A stretch of DNA of 64,000 bases from Ancylobacter sp. IITR112 (GCF_041415945.1 NZ_JBGCUS010000001.1:1736001-1800000); one strand, 5' to 3'. Numbered from the stretch's first letter, positions 1-9,472 are shown. Program-made: numbers and translations. The notes: generated from the letters alone by a model not told the origin.

Positions 1-56
1 TCGACCAGCCGGTCCGCAACCGGCTCGGTGCCGACAATGCCGATGATTCCACACAT
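1..56 (-). CDS. glmS: Glucosamine-6-phosphate synthase, N-terminal fragment
   Basis: Only the first 18 codons are in the window; the gene runs off the left edge. The peptide starts Met-Cys-Gly-Ile-Ile-Gly-Ile-Val-Gly, the hallmark of the glutaminase (Ntn-hydrolase) domain of glutamine:fructose-6-phosphate aminotransferase, where Cys2 becomes the N-terminal nucleophile after Met removal. An AAGGG ribosome site lies about 10 bases upstream. The enzyme makes glucosamine-6-phosphate, which feeds the GlmU reaction encoded just upstream on the same strand (glmU stop at 171), so the pair is probably one transcription unit. The family normally has about 610 residues. Confidence 0.9.
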   Translation of the reverse strand, partial: MCGIIGIVGTEPVADRLV

Positions 57-170
57 GAGCCGGGCCCTTTCGTGAAGCGACGATCCGCGAGGCTACAGCG
101 CCGGGTTTAACCGGGCGTCACCCGAGCGCCGAAATCAATTCCGGTGTCGCTTCGTATCGCCGGCTTCGTG

Positions 171-1520
171 TCATTTCTTCGGCGCGAGCCCGGCGGAGAG
201 CCGCGCGCGCAGCCGCGCCGCCAGCCCCGGCTTGTTGACCTGCCGCGCCCGGCCGATGGCGAGCGCGTCCGCCGGCACGTCGTCGGTGATGACAGAGCCT
301 GTGCCGATATAGGCGCCGTCGCCGACGCTCACCGGGGCCACCAGCAGGCTGTTGGTGCCGACAAAGGCGTTGGCGCCGATGGTGGTGCGGTGCTTGCGGT
401 ATCCGTCATAATTGCAGGTGATGGTGCCAGCGCCGATATTGGTGTTCGCCCCGACGCTGGAATCCCCGACATAGGCCAGATGGTTGACCTTGGCGCCGGC
501 GCCGAGCTCGGCAGCCTTGATCTCCACGAAATTGCCGACATGCACCCCCTGCCCAAGCGCCGCCCCGGGCCGCAGCCGGGCGAAGGGGCCGACAATGGCG
601 CCCGGCCCGACATGGGCGCCTTCCACATGGCTGAAGGCGCGGATGGTGGCGCCGTCCTCCACCCGCACGCCGGGGCCGAACACGACATTCGGCTCGACGA
701 TCACATCGCGGCCGAAGCAGGTGTCGGCGGAGAGGAACACCGTCTGCGGCGCCACCAGCGTCACCCCGGCCTCCAGCGCCCGCGCGCGCAGCCGCTGCTG
801 CAGGATCGCCTCGGCCTCGGCGAGTTGGGCGCGACTATTGACCCCGGCCACCTCCTCCGCCGCGACCTCGCAGACGCCGGCGGCGCGCCCCTCAGCGCGC
901 GCGATGGCGACCACATCGGTGAGGTAGAATTCCTTCTTGGCGTTGGCGTCGTCGACCCTGTCGAGCAGATCGAGGGCGGCGCGCCCGTCCAGCGCCATCA
1001 GCCCGGCATTGCACAGGGTGATGGCGCGCTCGGCCGCGCTGGCCTCCTTCTCCTCGCGGATGGCGAGAAGTTCGCCGCCTTCCGTCACCAGCCGGCCATA
1101 GCCGGCGGGATCGGCGGGCCTGAAGCCGAGCACGGAAACAGCCGCTCCCTCGGCGAGCGGAGCGCGCAGCGCGGCGAGGGTTTCCGGCCGCACCAGCGGC
1201 GTGTCGCCATACATGACCACCACATCGTCATAGCCGCGCTCCAGCGCCGTGCGGGCGGCGAGCACGGCATGGGCGGTGCCGCGCCGCTCGCTCTGCACGA
1301 AGACCTCGGCCTCCGGCGCCACCCGGCGCACCTCGGCGGCGACCCTGTCATGGTCGGGCCCGATCACCACGGCGAGCCGCGCCGCGCCGGCGGCCAGAGC
1401 CGTTTCGAGCACATGGGAGAGCATCGGCCGGCCGGCCACCGCGTGCAGCACCTTCGGCAGCGCCGAGCGCATGCGCGTCCCCTCCCCGGCGGCGAGGACG
1501 ATGACGAGAAGCTGGCGCAT
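171..1520 (-). CDS. glmU: Bifunctional UDP-N-acetylglucosamine pyrophosphorylase / glucosamine-1-phosphate N-acetyltransferase
   Basis: Cytoplasmic enzyme that acetylates glucosamine-1-phosphate and then uridylates it to UDP-GlcNAc, the precursor of peptidoglycan and lipid A. The N-terminal nucleotidyltransferase domain (about residues 1-225) opens with the LAAGEGTRM signature followed by the SALPKVLH lysine segment. The C-terminal half (about 250-440) is a left-handed beta-helix of hexapeptide repeats with the [28 protein letters not shown] acetyltransferase core. I chose the ATG at 1520 because GGAG sits seven bases before it; an in-frame ATG at 1547 adds nine unconserved residues. The resulting 449 residues match the family. 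glmS follows downstream on the same strand. Confidence 0.97.
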   Translation of the reverse strand: MRQLLVIVLAAGEGTRMRSALPKVLHAVAGRPMLSHVLETALAAGAARLAVVIGPDHDRVAAEVRRVAPEAEVFVQSERRGTAHAVLAARTALERGYDDVVVMYGDTPLVRPETLAALRAPLAEGAAVSVLGFRPADPAGYGRLVTEGGELLAIREEKEASAAERAITLCNAGLMALDGRAALDLLDRVDDANAKKEFYLTDVVAIARAEGRAAGVCEVAAEEVAGVNSRAQLAEAEAILQQRLRARALEAGVTLVAPQTVFLSADTCFGRDVIVEPNVVFGPGVRVEDGATIRAFSHVEGAHVGPGAIVGPFARLRPGAALGQGVHVGNFVEIKAAELGAGAKVNHLAYVGDSSVGANTNIGAGTITCNYDGYRKHRTTIGANAFVGTNSLLVAPVSVGDGAYIGTGSVITDDVPADALAIGRARQVNKPGLAARLRARLSAGLAPKK

Positions 1521-1677
1521 CGGCGGTCTCCAGAAACGGAAAGGCAAGGGCCGGCGCGGGGCCGGCCGGTGTGGCGCTATCTAACCCGCCGCAGCCCGGG
1601 CGAAAAGAGCGGCCGGAAGGCCCGGCGGACCGCCCGCCCCGGGACGGCGGGCGTGGAAGCGTGTATCACGGCCGGCC

Positions 1678-2640
1678 ATGGAACACCGCTCCGCCAGCCG
1701 CCGCGACTCGCCGCCCGCAGCCCCCGGCCTCGCCCATGACCCCTGGGCGCTGGCGGCGCTGCTGGCGATGCCGCTGTTCTTCTCCACCAATCTCATCGTT
1801 GGCCGGGCGGTGGCCGATCTGGTGCCGCCCTGGTCGCTGGCGTTCTGGCGCTGGCTGCTGGCGGCGGCGGTGCTGCTGCCGCTCGCCGCCGGCGGGCTGA
1901 TGCGGGAGCGGGAGGTGCTGCGGCGGCAATGGTGGCGGGTGCTGCTGCTCGGATTCTTCGGCATGGTGCTGTGCGGCGGCAATGTCTATGTCGCGCTGCG
2001 CCACACCACCGCGACCAATGCGACGCTGATCTACACCACCTCGACGCTGATGATCGTGGTGCTGGATGCGCTGTTGAAACGCCAGAGGCTGCCGCCGATC
2101 CGGCTTCTCGGCTCGCTGGCGGGCTTCGCCGGCATTGCGCTGATCGCCGTGCATGGCGAGCCGGGCCGGCTGCTCGGGCTTGAATTCAACAGCGGCGACC
2201 TCGGCATCCTGCTGGCCGCCATTGCCTGGGCAACCTATTCGCTGATGCTGCGGCAGGGGCCGCTCGCCCGGCTGGGCGGGCAGACGGCGTTTGCCGCCAC
2301 GGCGCTCGCCGGTGCGCTGCTCCTCGCCCCGCTGGCGCTGTGGGAGGCGGCGAGCGGCGCCGTGCCGCCGGCGACCTGGGAGGCGTGGGGTGCCATCGCT
2401 TTCCTCGCCCTCTTTCCCTCGGTGCTCGCCTTCGGCCTGTTCCAATACGCGATCAAGGTCGCCGGGGCGCCGGTGACGGCGAATTTTCTCTATCTCATGC
2501 CGGTCTATGGCGTGCTGCTGGCGGTGCTGCTGCTGGGCGAGGAACTGCATCTCTACCATGGCGTCGGCTTCGTGCTGATCCTCGGCGGCGTCATCCTCGC
2601 CACCCGCCGCCGGGCGCCAGCCCCCCGCCTGGCGGATTGA
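1678..2640 (+). CDS. DMT-superfamily (EamA) transporter
   Basis: A 320-residue integral membrane protein with about ten hydrophobic segments arranged as two EamA repeats. The first repeat starts near residue 20 (AALLAMPLFFSTNLIVGRAV) and the second near 165 with the typical GDLGILLAAIAWATYSLMLR segment. The C-terminal motif GAPVTANFLYLMPVYGVLLA is characteristic of EamA exporters of metabolites or amino acids; the substrate cannot be read from the sequence. It is transcribed away from glmU, with a 157-bp gap. The 2-residue-type charged tail after the last helix (RRRAPAPR) is normal for a cytoplasmic end. Confidence 0.9.
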   Translation: MEHRSASRRDSPPAAPGLAHDPWALAALLAMPLFFSTNLIVGRAVADLVPPWSLAFWRWLLAAAVLLPLAAGGLMREREVLRRQWWRVLLLGFFGMVLCGGNVYVALRHTTATNATLIYTTSTLMIVVLDALLKRQRLPPIRLLGSLAGFAGIALIAVHGEPGRLLGLEFNSGDLGILLAAIAWATYSLMLRQGPLARLGGQTAFAATALAGALLLAPLALWEAASGAVPPATWEAWGAIAFLALFPSVLAFGLFQYAIKVAGAPVTANFLYLMPVYGVLLAVLLLGEELHLYHGVGFVLILGGVILATRRRAPAPRLAD

Positions 2641-2704
2641 TCGGCCCGCGACGGCGTGCGATGCAGCGACATCGGCGAAGGCCCGCCGCAGAAGGAGCGT
2701 CCGC

Positions 2705-3085
2705 ATGGCCCACCGCAGCTTCCTGCCCTCCGCCCGCGCCGCCAATGTCATCATCGCGCTCGGCGCCTTCGCCCTCGGCTGGGCGATCTATGTGCGCTAT
2801 GCGCTGCTGGAGCAGTCGAGCGTCGGCCTGGCCTGCCGGACGCTGGAAACCGTGACCTGCGAGACGCGGGCGGCGGTGATCGCGCTGTTCAGCCAGTCCG
2901 TGTTCGGCATCGCCGCGCTGGTCTGCGCGCTCATCCAGCTCATCCGCCCGTCGCTTGTCATGTTCACACTGGCGCTGATGGCGACCTGCGCCGGTCTGGT
3001 GATCTACAACAACAACCTCGCCGGTCTCGCCGGCGGGCTGCTGCTCATATCCTTCGCCCGGCCGTGGCGAGGCGCCAGAGGGTGA
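2705..3085 (+). CDS. Small conserved membrane protein, function unknown
   Basis: A 126-residue protein with four predicted transmembrane segments (about residues 13-35, 56-80, 83-102 and 103-118) and two cysteines in the loop after the first helix (near residues 48 and 56). An AGGAG ribosome site precedes the ATG by seven bases. It follows the DMT transporter after 64 bp and may be co-transcribed with it. Its last 41 bp overlap, tail to tail, the end of the GH17 gene on the other strand. I do not recognise a named family, so the assignment rests on the ribosome site, codon pattern and coherent hydrophobic topology. Confidence 0.8.
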   Translation: MAHRSFLPSARAANVIIALGAFALGWAIYVRYALLEQSSVGLACRTLETVTCETRAAVIALFSQSVFGIAALVCALIQLIRPSLVMFTLALMATCAGLVIYNNNLAGLAGGLLLISFARPWRGARG

Positions 3086-4670
3086 GCGCCAGCAGCACGA
3101 ACAGGCTGCCGGTCCACAGCGCCTGCCAGTTCGCCAGCGTCTCGTTGAGCGGGACATAGAGGCCGGCGGCGAGGAACAGCGCGGCACCGATCTTCTCGGC
3201 CGCGCGCGCCTCGCTCACCCGCCCCGCGCCGGCGACGAGCGCGTAGCAGGCGAAGGCGGTGATGATCGGCGTCAGCCCGGCGAACTGGAAATCCTTGTAG
3301 CGCGGATCGAACACCAGCCCGAAAGCGATCTGCGCGGCGAGAACGAGCGAGGCGGCAAGCACCAGAGCGAGGCAGCGGTCGAAGAAGGGCGCACCGGGCG
3401 TCGCCTCGCTGTTCAGCGCCAGCGTCAGGCTGATCAGCCGCGTGCGCCGGCCCACCGCCATGGCGCAGGCGAGCGGCACCAGAATGGCGAGCCCGACCAG
3501 CGCCCCGCCCCTGATCCAGCCGCCGACGCCAAGGCTCTCCGCCGGCACCGAGGCGAGGAGCCGCCCGATCATCAGCCCGGCGAAGAAGGCGATGCCGGCC
3601 ACCGCCGACCATTCGCGCATCCCCAGCGGGCGCCCGCCGGCGCGCCGCGCGCTCCAGCCCGCCAGCGCGAACAGGCCGGCGGCGAAGACGACGCCGAGCG
3701 CCGCCTGCGCCATCCAGTAGGGATGGTCGGAGACCGGCTGGCCCCAGCGAAACTTGAAATCGCGCGTATAGGCGTCGAGAAAGCCCCAATGGCCGCCGAC
3801 CGTGCCTTCCAGCGCCCGCTTCCACGGCTGGTCGAACGCCTCGATGACATTGAGCCGGTAGTTCTTCGCCTTGGCGAGCGCCAGAAGCTCCTGGATCACA
3901 TTGGCCTGGTTGGAGGGTGAGGGCAGCGCCCCCTCACGCATGCGCCCCTCGCTCGGCCAGCCGGTTTCGCCGATGAGAATGTCCTTGCCGGCGAAGATTT
4001 CGCCGACATGCTCGCGGATCTCGCCGAGATGGGCGACCGAATCCTCTGCCGGCACCGGCATGTCCTCCCAGAAGGGCAGGATGTGCACGGTGACGAAGTC
4101 GACCGAATCCGCCAGCGAGCGGTTGCGCTCCCAGAACTCCCAGACATCGGCATAGGTGACGGGAACCTCGGCCGGAATCTTCGCCTTCACCTCCTTGAGG
4201 AAGCCGGCGATATCATTGGCCGATTGTTCGCCGCGCAGCAGAACCTCATTGCCGACGATCACCGCCTTGACGACATCGGGGTTCTCCTTTGCCGCCTTGA
4301 TGCCCCCCTCGATCTCGGCGCGGTTGCGCACGGGATCGGCGGCGATCCAGATGCCCTGCAGCACGGTAAGGCCGTGCTTGCGGGCGAGTTCCGGCACGGC
4401 GGCGAGGCCGGCCTGGATCGAGGAATAGGTGCGCACGCACTGCGTGATCTTCGACAGCCGCGCGAGATCGTCGTCGATCTGTTCCGGCGAGAACGCCACG
4501 TCCTCGCTGAACGGGCTCTGCCCGGGCCGGAACGGGGCGTAGGAGACGCAGGGCAGTTTCTCGCTCGCCGCCATCGGCGCGAACGACGCCGGCACCGGCT
4601 GCCCGAGCCACGCCCAGACAGCGACGATCGCCGCGCAGACCAGGGCGGCGAAGGCAAGGGGCAGTCGCAT
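3045..4670 (-). CDS. GH17-like membrane protein, candidate beta-1,3-glucan processing enzyme (NdvC-like)
   Basis: A 541-residue protein. An N-terminal signal anchor (about residues 4-20) leads into a glycoside-hydrolase-17-like domain (about 35-320) containing VGNEVLL with the expected acid/base Glu142 and IGETGWPSEG with the expected nucleophile Glu235. The C-terminal third holds about seven membrane helices. This layout matches the roughly 62-kDa NdvC of Bradyrhizobium japonicum, which is needed for beta-1,6 linkages in cyclic beta-(1,3),(1,6)-glucan. The start at 4670 has GGAGA eight bases upstream; codons further upstream are not protein-like. It diverges from the secreted protein and the GH17-GT2 gene that follow, so the three probably act on one polymer. 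Transglycosylase activity is inferred. Confidence 0.85.
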   Translation of the reverse strand: MRLPLAFAALVCAAIVAVWAWLGQPVPASFAPMAASEKLPCVSYAPFRPGQSPFSEDVAFSPEQIDDDLARLSKITQCVRTYSSIQAGLAAVPELARKHGLTVLQGIWIAADPVRNRAEIEGGIKAAKENPDVVKAVIVGNEVLLRGEQSANDIAGFLKEVKAKIPAEVPVTYADVWEFWERNRSLADSVDFVTVHILPFWEDMPVPAEDSVAHLGEIREHVGEIFAGKDILIGETGWPSEGRMREGALPSPSNQANVIQELLALAKAKNYRLNVIEAFDQPWKRALEGTVGGHWGFLDAYTRDFKFRWGQPVSDHPYWMAQAALGVVFAAGLFALAGWSARRAGGRPLGMREWSAVAGIAFFAGLMIGRLLASVPAESLGVGGWIRGGALVGLAILVPLACAMAVGRRTRLISLTLALNSEATPGAPFFDRCLALVLAASLVLAAQIAFGLVFDPRYKDFQFAGLTPIITAFACYALVAGAGRVSEARAAEKIGAALFLAAGLYVPLNETLANWQALWTGSLFVLLALTLWRLATAGRRI

Positions 4671-4884
4671 GCGAGAAATCTCCGCCAGGGGTGCGCATCG
4701 AGGGGTGCGTCGAGAGATACGCCGAGAAACGTCCAGCCACGAGAGCGTCGCGCGCCGGGGGGGCGGTCGCGACGTAGCCGTCACATCCACCTGCCGGGTA
4801 GCGGGGCTTTGCCGAGACGGCAAGAGGCGTGTGCAAAGCTTTGAAATTTTGCGCCTCCGGCCGGCCCCCGCACCCGCCGTCATG

Positions 4885-4913
4885 CTGACAAATTCGATTG
4901 CTTCTCCTACTGT
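4885..4913 (+). promoter_or_regulatory. Candidate sigma-70 promoter of the small secreted protein
   Basis: CTGACA at 4885-4890 and TACTGT at 4908-4913 are separated by 17 bases and lie 46 bp before the small secreted-protein gene. The surrounding stretch (about 4835-4915) is clearly richer in A and T than its neighbours. The -10 hexamer is a weak match. The 288-bp gap between the divergent GH17 gene and this gene contains nothing else that I can support. Confidence 0.35.
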
Positions 4914-4958
4914 CCTCGCCGGTCCGGTGTTTCCTCTTTTGCGTGTGACGTTTCTCCC

Positions 4959-5438
4959 ATGGTGTGCTCCGTACGTCCCCTAGCCGCTGCCCTCGTCGGC
5001 GGTCTTCTCCTGATGTCTGCGGCTGCCAGTGGCGCCTGGGCGCAAAGCGCGCCACCGGAGCAGAAGGCGGCGGAGCAGAAGTCGCCGGAAGAACAGGCCA
5101 AGGAAGAAGCGCAGCGCCGCTCGGTGGAGGAATATGCCGAAGCGGCGAAGCTGCCGGGCAATGCCGGCCTGCCCGAATGCGTGTGGAGCGGGCGTCGCAT
5201 TGCCATGCTGCTGTGGCGCGACGACATCGACACTGCCCGCCGCCATCTCGAACTCTATGAGCGCTTCGGCTGCCCGACCGAGCATCTGAAGATTGCTTTC
5301 CGTTGCCTGGTTCGCCAGGGCAATATCGACAGCAAGGCGCAGGAGCGCCTGTCCGAGCGCGTGCATGCCTGCTGGGTCAACCCGGACGCCCAGCCCGCCG
5401 CAGCCGCGACGCCTGCCCCTGCCGCGCCAGCGCAATGA
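4959..5438 (+). CDS. Small secreted four-cysteine protein between the two GH17 genes
   Basis: A 159-residue protein with a clear signal peptide (about residues 1-29, hydrophobic core AAALVGGLLLMSAA, likely cleavage after AWA). A charged Gln/Lys/Glu-rich linker follows (30-60), then a compact helical region with four cysteines (in PECVW, FGCPT, FRCLV and HACWV) that could form two disulfides in the periplasm, and an Ala-Pro tail. There is no strong ribosome site before the ATG. I do not recognise a named family. Its position between an NdvC-like and an NdvB-like gene suggests a periplasmic accessory factor for glucan assembly, comparable in position to the extra small gene (ndvD) reported at the Bradyrhizobium ndv locus; this is inference from context only. 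Confidence 0.8.
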   Translation: MVCSVRPLAAALVGGLLLMSAAASGAWAQSAPPEQKAAEQKSPEEQAKEEAQRRSVEEYAEAAKLPGNAGLPECVWSGRRIAMLLWRDDIDTARRHLELYERFGCPTEHLKIAFRCLVRQGNIDSKAQERLSERVHACWVNPDAQPAAAATPAPAAPAQ

Positions 5439-5649
5439 CTCCGCGCCGCAGCCCCGGGCGCGTCATCGCCGTGTCATGGGGCCGCCATAGTGCGGAACCA
5501 TTGTCCCGCTGATGCATTTCTCCGCTGCGAAGCGGCATTGTCGGCAGGCGTGATGCGCTGTGGCGCGTTGCGGCGAAGATCGTGCTGCACATGCGTTGAA
5601 ACCGTACTATAATCCGTCCGTCAGCCTCCCCTTATCGTGGGTTTGTCTC

Positions 5650-8292
5650 ATGCGCCCCGCCATTCGTGTCGCTGCCGCAGCCGTTGCGGTCGTGACGTGC
5701 GTCCATGCCTTTGTCTGGCTGGCACTGCGTCAGGAGGTTTCCGCTCCCGCCGCACCCGATCGCTTCCAGAGCATGTCGTTCGCGCCCTATGGCCGCGATG
5801 CCAATCCGGACAAGGGTGAGCCGACCACCGAGGCGCAGATCCGCGCCGATGTGGAAGCGGTGGCGCCCTATACCCGCGCGGTGCGCACCTATGCCTCGAC
5901 CGGCAATCTCGACATGGTGGCGAAGATCGCCGCCGAGAAGGGGCTGAAGACCACGGTCGGCGCCTGGCTGGACGAGGACGAGGCGCGCAATGAGCGCGAG
6001 ATCACCAATGCCATCGACGTGGCGAAGAAGAACTCCAACGTCGTCGGCATCGTGGTCGGCAATGAGTCTATCCTGCGCGCCGAGCGCACGCCCGAGCAAT
6101 TGATCGAGACCATCCGCCGGGTGAAGCGCGAGACCAACGTGCCGGTAACAACCGGCGAGACCTGGGACGTGTGGCTCGACCATCCCGAGCTTGTTTCCGC
6201 CGTCGACTACATCGCCGCTCACATGCTGCCCTATTGGGAAGGTGTGACGCCGGAGCAGGTGGTCGACCACACCATCGCCATTTATGACCGCCTGCGCGCC
6301 ACCTATCCCGGCAAGCGCATCGTCATCGCCGAGTTCGGCTGGCCGAGCCAGGGCTATAACCGCGACAGCGCGGTGCCGGGCGAGGTCGAGCAGGCGCAGA
6401 TCATCCGCACCTTCGCCGCCCGCGCCGACGCTCTCGGCATCGAATATAATCTGATCGAGGCGTTCGACGCGCCGTGGAAGAGCTTCGAGGGCAGCGTCGG
6501 CCAGTATTGGGGCATTCTCGACGCCAACCGCGTCGCCAAGTTCCCGATGGCCGGCCCGATCACCCCCTCGACCTACAACGCCACCGCCGCTATCGCCCTG
6601 CTGCTGGGCATCGCCTTCTCCCTGCCGGTATTCCGCTTCGCCCGCCTCACATTGCCGCAGGCGCTGGTGATGGTCGGCGCGGCGAACCTCGCCGGCGCCT
6701 GGGTCGCTACCGTCACCGACCACTGGCTGACGCATTACGTCGTCGGCGGCAATATGGTGACGATGGTGCTCAGCCTGGTGCTGCTGGTGCCGCTCGTCGT
6801 GGTGATGCTCTACCGGGTGGAGGAACTCTCCACCATCGGCTTCGGCCACGCCCCGCGCCGCCTGCTGCGCAAGGCCAATGCCGCCACGCCCTCGCGCACG
6901 CCGAAAGTGTCGATCCACATCCCGGCCTACAAGGAACCGCCGGAGATGCTGAAGCAGACGCTCGACAGCGTCGCCCGGCTGAACTGGCCGAACTTCGAAT
7001 GCCTGGTCATCATCAACAACACGCCGGACCCGGCCTTCTGGGAGCCGATCGAGGCCCATTGCCGCGAGCTCGGCGAACGCTTCAAGTTCATCAACCTGCC
7101 CAAGGTGGCGGGCTTCAAGGCCGGCGCGCTGCGCGCCGCCATGCTGCAGACCGCGCCGGACGCCGAGATCATCGGCATCATCGACGCCGACTATGTCGTC
7201 GATCCCAACTGGCTGATGGAACTCGTGCCGACCTTCGAGGATCCGACGGTCGGCATCGTGCAGGCGCCGCAGGACCACCGCGATGCCAATCGCAGCCTGC
7301 TGCACGAGGCGATGAACACCGAATATGCCGGCTTCTTCGACATCGGCATGGTCCAGCGCAACGAGCATGACGCCATCGTCGTGCACGGCACCATGTGCCT
7401 GATGCGCCGCGCCGCCATGGTCGAGGCCGGCGATTGGTCGAGCGACACCATCTGCGAGGACACCGATCTCGGCCTCGCCATCGTCGAGCGCGGCTGGAAG
7501 AGCCACTACACCAATGAGCGCTATGGCTGGGGCCTGCTGCCGGACGATTTCGCCTCGTTCAAGAAGCAGCGCCACCGCTGGGCCTATGGCGGCATGCAGA
7601 TCATCAAGAAGCACTGGCGCCGCATGTTGCCAAATGCCGGCACCCGTCTCACCCCGGCGCAGCGCCGCGAATTCAGCATCGGCTGGGTGAGCTGGCTCGG
7701 CTCGGAGAGCATCGGCGCGCTGGTGGCGATCCTGTCGCTGCTGTGGGTGCCCTTCGTGCTCGGCCTCGGCATCGCCGTGCCGCAGCGCATCCTCACCATT
7801 CCGATCGTGTTCTGCTTCGGCATCTATCTGCTGCACTTCATCGCGCTCTACCGCCTGCGCGTCGCCACCACGCCGGTGCGGATGCTGGGCGCCGCTTTTG
7901 CGGCGATGGCGGTGCAGTTCACCGTCGCCAAGGCGGTCTATGACAGCTTCCGCTACAAGGATCTCGCCTTCGCCCGCACCGCCAAGGGGTCGTGGCTGGC
8001 GGATGCCGCCCGCGCCTTCCCGGCGCTGCCGGAGGCGGTCATCGGCGCCGGGCTGATGCTCGCCGCCATCGGCCTGCGGATGACCAACTGGCACGCCGTG
8101 GTGGAAGTCGACCTGTTCGCGCTGGCGCTGGCGATCCAGAGCCTGCCCTTCCTGGCGGCGGCGGGCATTGGCTGGCTGGAGGGTTCCACGCTCAACTCCT
8201 TCGCCACATGGAGTACCCTGCGCGCCCGTGCGCTGGCGCTTCTCCCGGGCCGCGCCGCCCAGCCGCAGGCTCTGCCGGAAGAGGTCGGCTGA
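5650..8292 (+). CDS. GH17-GT2 fusion, processive beta-glucan synthase (NdvB-like)
   Basis: An 880-residue inner-membrane protein. After an N-terminal signal anchor comes a GH17-like domain with Glu139 (VGNES) and Glu228 (AEFGWPS) in the acid/base and nucleophile positions. Membrane helices (about 310-400) separate it from a family-2 glycosyltransferase domain carrying the substrate-binding DAD at 512-514, the catalytic-base ED at 603-604 and the QRHRW motif at 640-644 of processive synthases. Further helices form the C-terminal channel. The order and size match the roughly 100-kDa NdvB protein for cyclic beta-1,3-glucan in Bradyrhizobium. The ATG at 5650 starts just before the hydrophobic anchor; a longer in-frame ATG at 5560 adds unconserved sequence. 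UDP-glucose use is inferred. Confidence 0.88.
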   Translation: MRPAIRVAAAAVAVVTCVHAFVWLALRQEVSAPAAPDRFQSMSFAPYGRDANPDKGEPTTEAQIRADVEAVAPYTRAVRTYASTGNLDMVAKIAAEKGLKTTVGAWLDEDEARNEREITNAIDVAKKNSNVVGIVVGNESILRAERTPEQLIETIRRVKRETNVPVTTGETWDVWLDHPELVSAVDYIAAHMLPYWEGVTPEQVVDHTIAIYDRLRATYPGKRIVIAEFGWPSQGYNRDSAVPGEVEQAQIIRTFAARADALGIEYNLIEAFDAPWKSFEGSVGQYWGILDANRVAKFPMAGPITPSTYNATAAIALLLGIAFSLPVFRFARLTLPQALVMVGAANLAGAWVATVTDHWLTHYVVGGNMVTMVLSLVLLVPLVVVMLYRVEELSTIGFGHAPRRLLRKANAATPSRTPKVSIHIPAYKEPPEMLKQTLDSVARLNWPNFECLVIINNTPDPAFWEPIEAHCRELGERFKFINLPKVAGFKAGALRAAMLQTAPDAEIIGIIDADYVVDPNWLMELVPTFEDPTVGIVQAPQDHRDANRSLLHEAMNTEYAGFFDIGMVQRNEHDAIVVHGTMCLMRRAAMVEAGDWSSDTICEDTDLGLAIVERGWKSHYTNERYGWGLLPDDFASFKKQRHRWAYGGMQIIKKHWRRMLPNAGTRLTPAQRREFSIGWVSWLGSESIGALVAILSLLWVPFVLGLGIAVPQRILTIPIVFCFGIYLLHFIALYRLRVATTPVRMLGAAFAAMAVQFTVAKAVYDSFRYKDLAFARTAKGSWLADAARAFPALPEAVIGAGLMLAAIGLRMTNWHAVVEVDLFALALAIQSLPFLAAAGIGWLEGSTLNSFATWSTLRARALALLPGRAAQPQALPEEVG

Positions 8293-8324
8293 GCCGCCGG
8301 GCGACGCGAAGGCACGATATGAAA

Positions 8325-8352
8325 AAAGCCCCGGAAGCGATTCCGGGGCTTT
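8325..8352. terminator. Bidirectional rho-independent terminator
   Basis: A perfect 12-bp stem, AAAGCCCCGGAA paired with TTCCGGGGCTTT around a GCGA loop. It is flanked by an A-run on the left, and on the right the stem ends in CTTT followed by GAGTTTT. It lies between the convergent GH17-GT2 gene and the VOC gene and can serve both. Confidence 0.9.
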
Positions 8353-8380
8353 GAGTTTTGTTCCCCGCGGGCAACCGGCG

Positions 8381-9259
8381 TCAGGCGGCCGCCTCGAACA
8401 CCAGCGTCGCGCCCAGCGCCGCCTTGGGGCCGACCACCACCACGCCCTCAATATCTTCCACTGACATGCGCGAGGCGGAGACCCGCTTGCGCAGCCGCTC
8501 CATATCGGCGACGCCGAAGCGCACCGCGGCGAGCCGCAAGCCGGGGCCGGCGGGCGCGGGGACGCCGAAGCGCTCGGTGAACAGCGCGTCGCTCATCACG
8601 TCGATGTCGCCGCGCGGGGTCTTCAGTATGTACCAGCCCTCCACCGCCCGCCGCGCATCCATGCCGGCAAAGGCGGCAAGGAAGCCGGTATGCGCGTGCG
8701 GATCGGCGGCGGTGAACACCACGCCGCGCACGCTTTGCGCCCCGTTCATGTGGCGCTGCAGGTCCGGCGACCAGAAATTCTCCGGGAAGAGCTGCTGGCA
8801 GGTGAAGAAGCCGGCATGTGGGGAGCCGGGATCACGCGCATAGGCGAGGTTGAAGGCGACCTTCACCGCCGCGCCGTCCAGCCGCTTGCCCTCGCGCTCG
8901 AAGCTGAACAATTCGATCCCGCCAATGCCGGCCGTGTCGAATTCCAGCTTGTCGATGGCGGCGTCACGCCCTTCCAGCACCAGCATGGACAGGCCGGGGC
9001 CGACCTCGGCGAGAAAGTCGCGGTTGAAGGCGCCGAAGGAGAACCGCGTCGCCTCCTGCGGCGGGATCTTCTCGGGATCGGCGATCTCCAGCAGCTCGAC
9101 GAAGAAACCCGGAATCTGGACGATGCGGTTGTCGGTGCCCCAAGGATGCCGGTTGCGGGTGCCTACCGTGAAACCGAGCATGTCGTAGAGTTCGCCCGCC
9201 GCCTCAAGGTCGCGAACGACCTGGACGACATGATCAAGTCCGCGCTCCACCAGCCACAT
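8381..9259 (-). CDS. VOC / glyoxalase-like domain protein
   Basis: A 292-residue cytoplasmic protein of the vicinal-oxygen-chelate superfamily, close to the glyoxalase-like (PF13468) group. It opens with LVERGLDHVVQVVRDLEAAG, a metal-ligand-type His in the first strand, and contains a second beta-alpha-beta block from about residue 160 (SVRGVVFTAADP). The reaction is unknown; members include lyases and dioxygenases, and I see no reason to name a substrate. The ATG at 9259 begins directly at conserved sequence, but its AGGGGAG is too close to be an ideal ribosome site; a GTG at 9286 is the alternative. A short hairpin (CCGGTGC/GCACCGG, 9272-9289) lies just upstream of the ATG. The rest of the gap to pyrG (9290-9472) shows nothing distinctive. 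Confidence 0.85.
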   Translation of the reverse strand: MWLVERGLDHVVQVVRDLEAAGELYDMLGFTVGTRNRHPWGTDNRIVQIPGFFVELLEIADPEKIPPQEATRFSFGAFNRDFLAEVGPGLSMLVLEGRDAAIDKLEFDTAGIGGIELFSFEREGKRLDGAAVKVAFNLAYARDPGSPHAGFFTCQQLFPENFWSPDLQRHMNGAQSVRGVVFTAADPHAHTGFLAAFAGMDARRAVEGWYILKTPRGDIDVMSDALFTERFGVPAPAGPGLRLAAVRFGVADMERLRKRVSASRMSVEDIEGVVVVGPKAALGATLVFEAAA

Positions 9260-9472
9260 CTCCCCTGTTGGCCGGTGCGCAGGCACCGGTCCGGAATCCC
9301 CCGCGCATCAGAGCACGGGGACGGCCGCGAAATCCAGCCTTGAGAACAGGAGGCGGAAAAACCGCCGGCGCGGCCATCGCGCGTCGGGACACATCCCGGC
9401 CGCCGATGCGCCGGCGGATGCCGCCAAACCGCTGGACGGCCCGGGAGAACGGCGGAGCGAAGCCCCGCCGCG

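Noticed and set aside
5632..8451. Very long open frame (939 codons) antisense to the GH17-GT2 gene
   Set aside because: It is the mirror of a real gene in GC-rich DNA, has His/Arg/Gly-rich shadow composition and no ribosome site or family motif.
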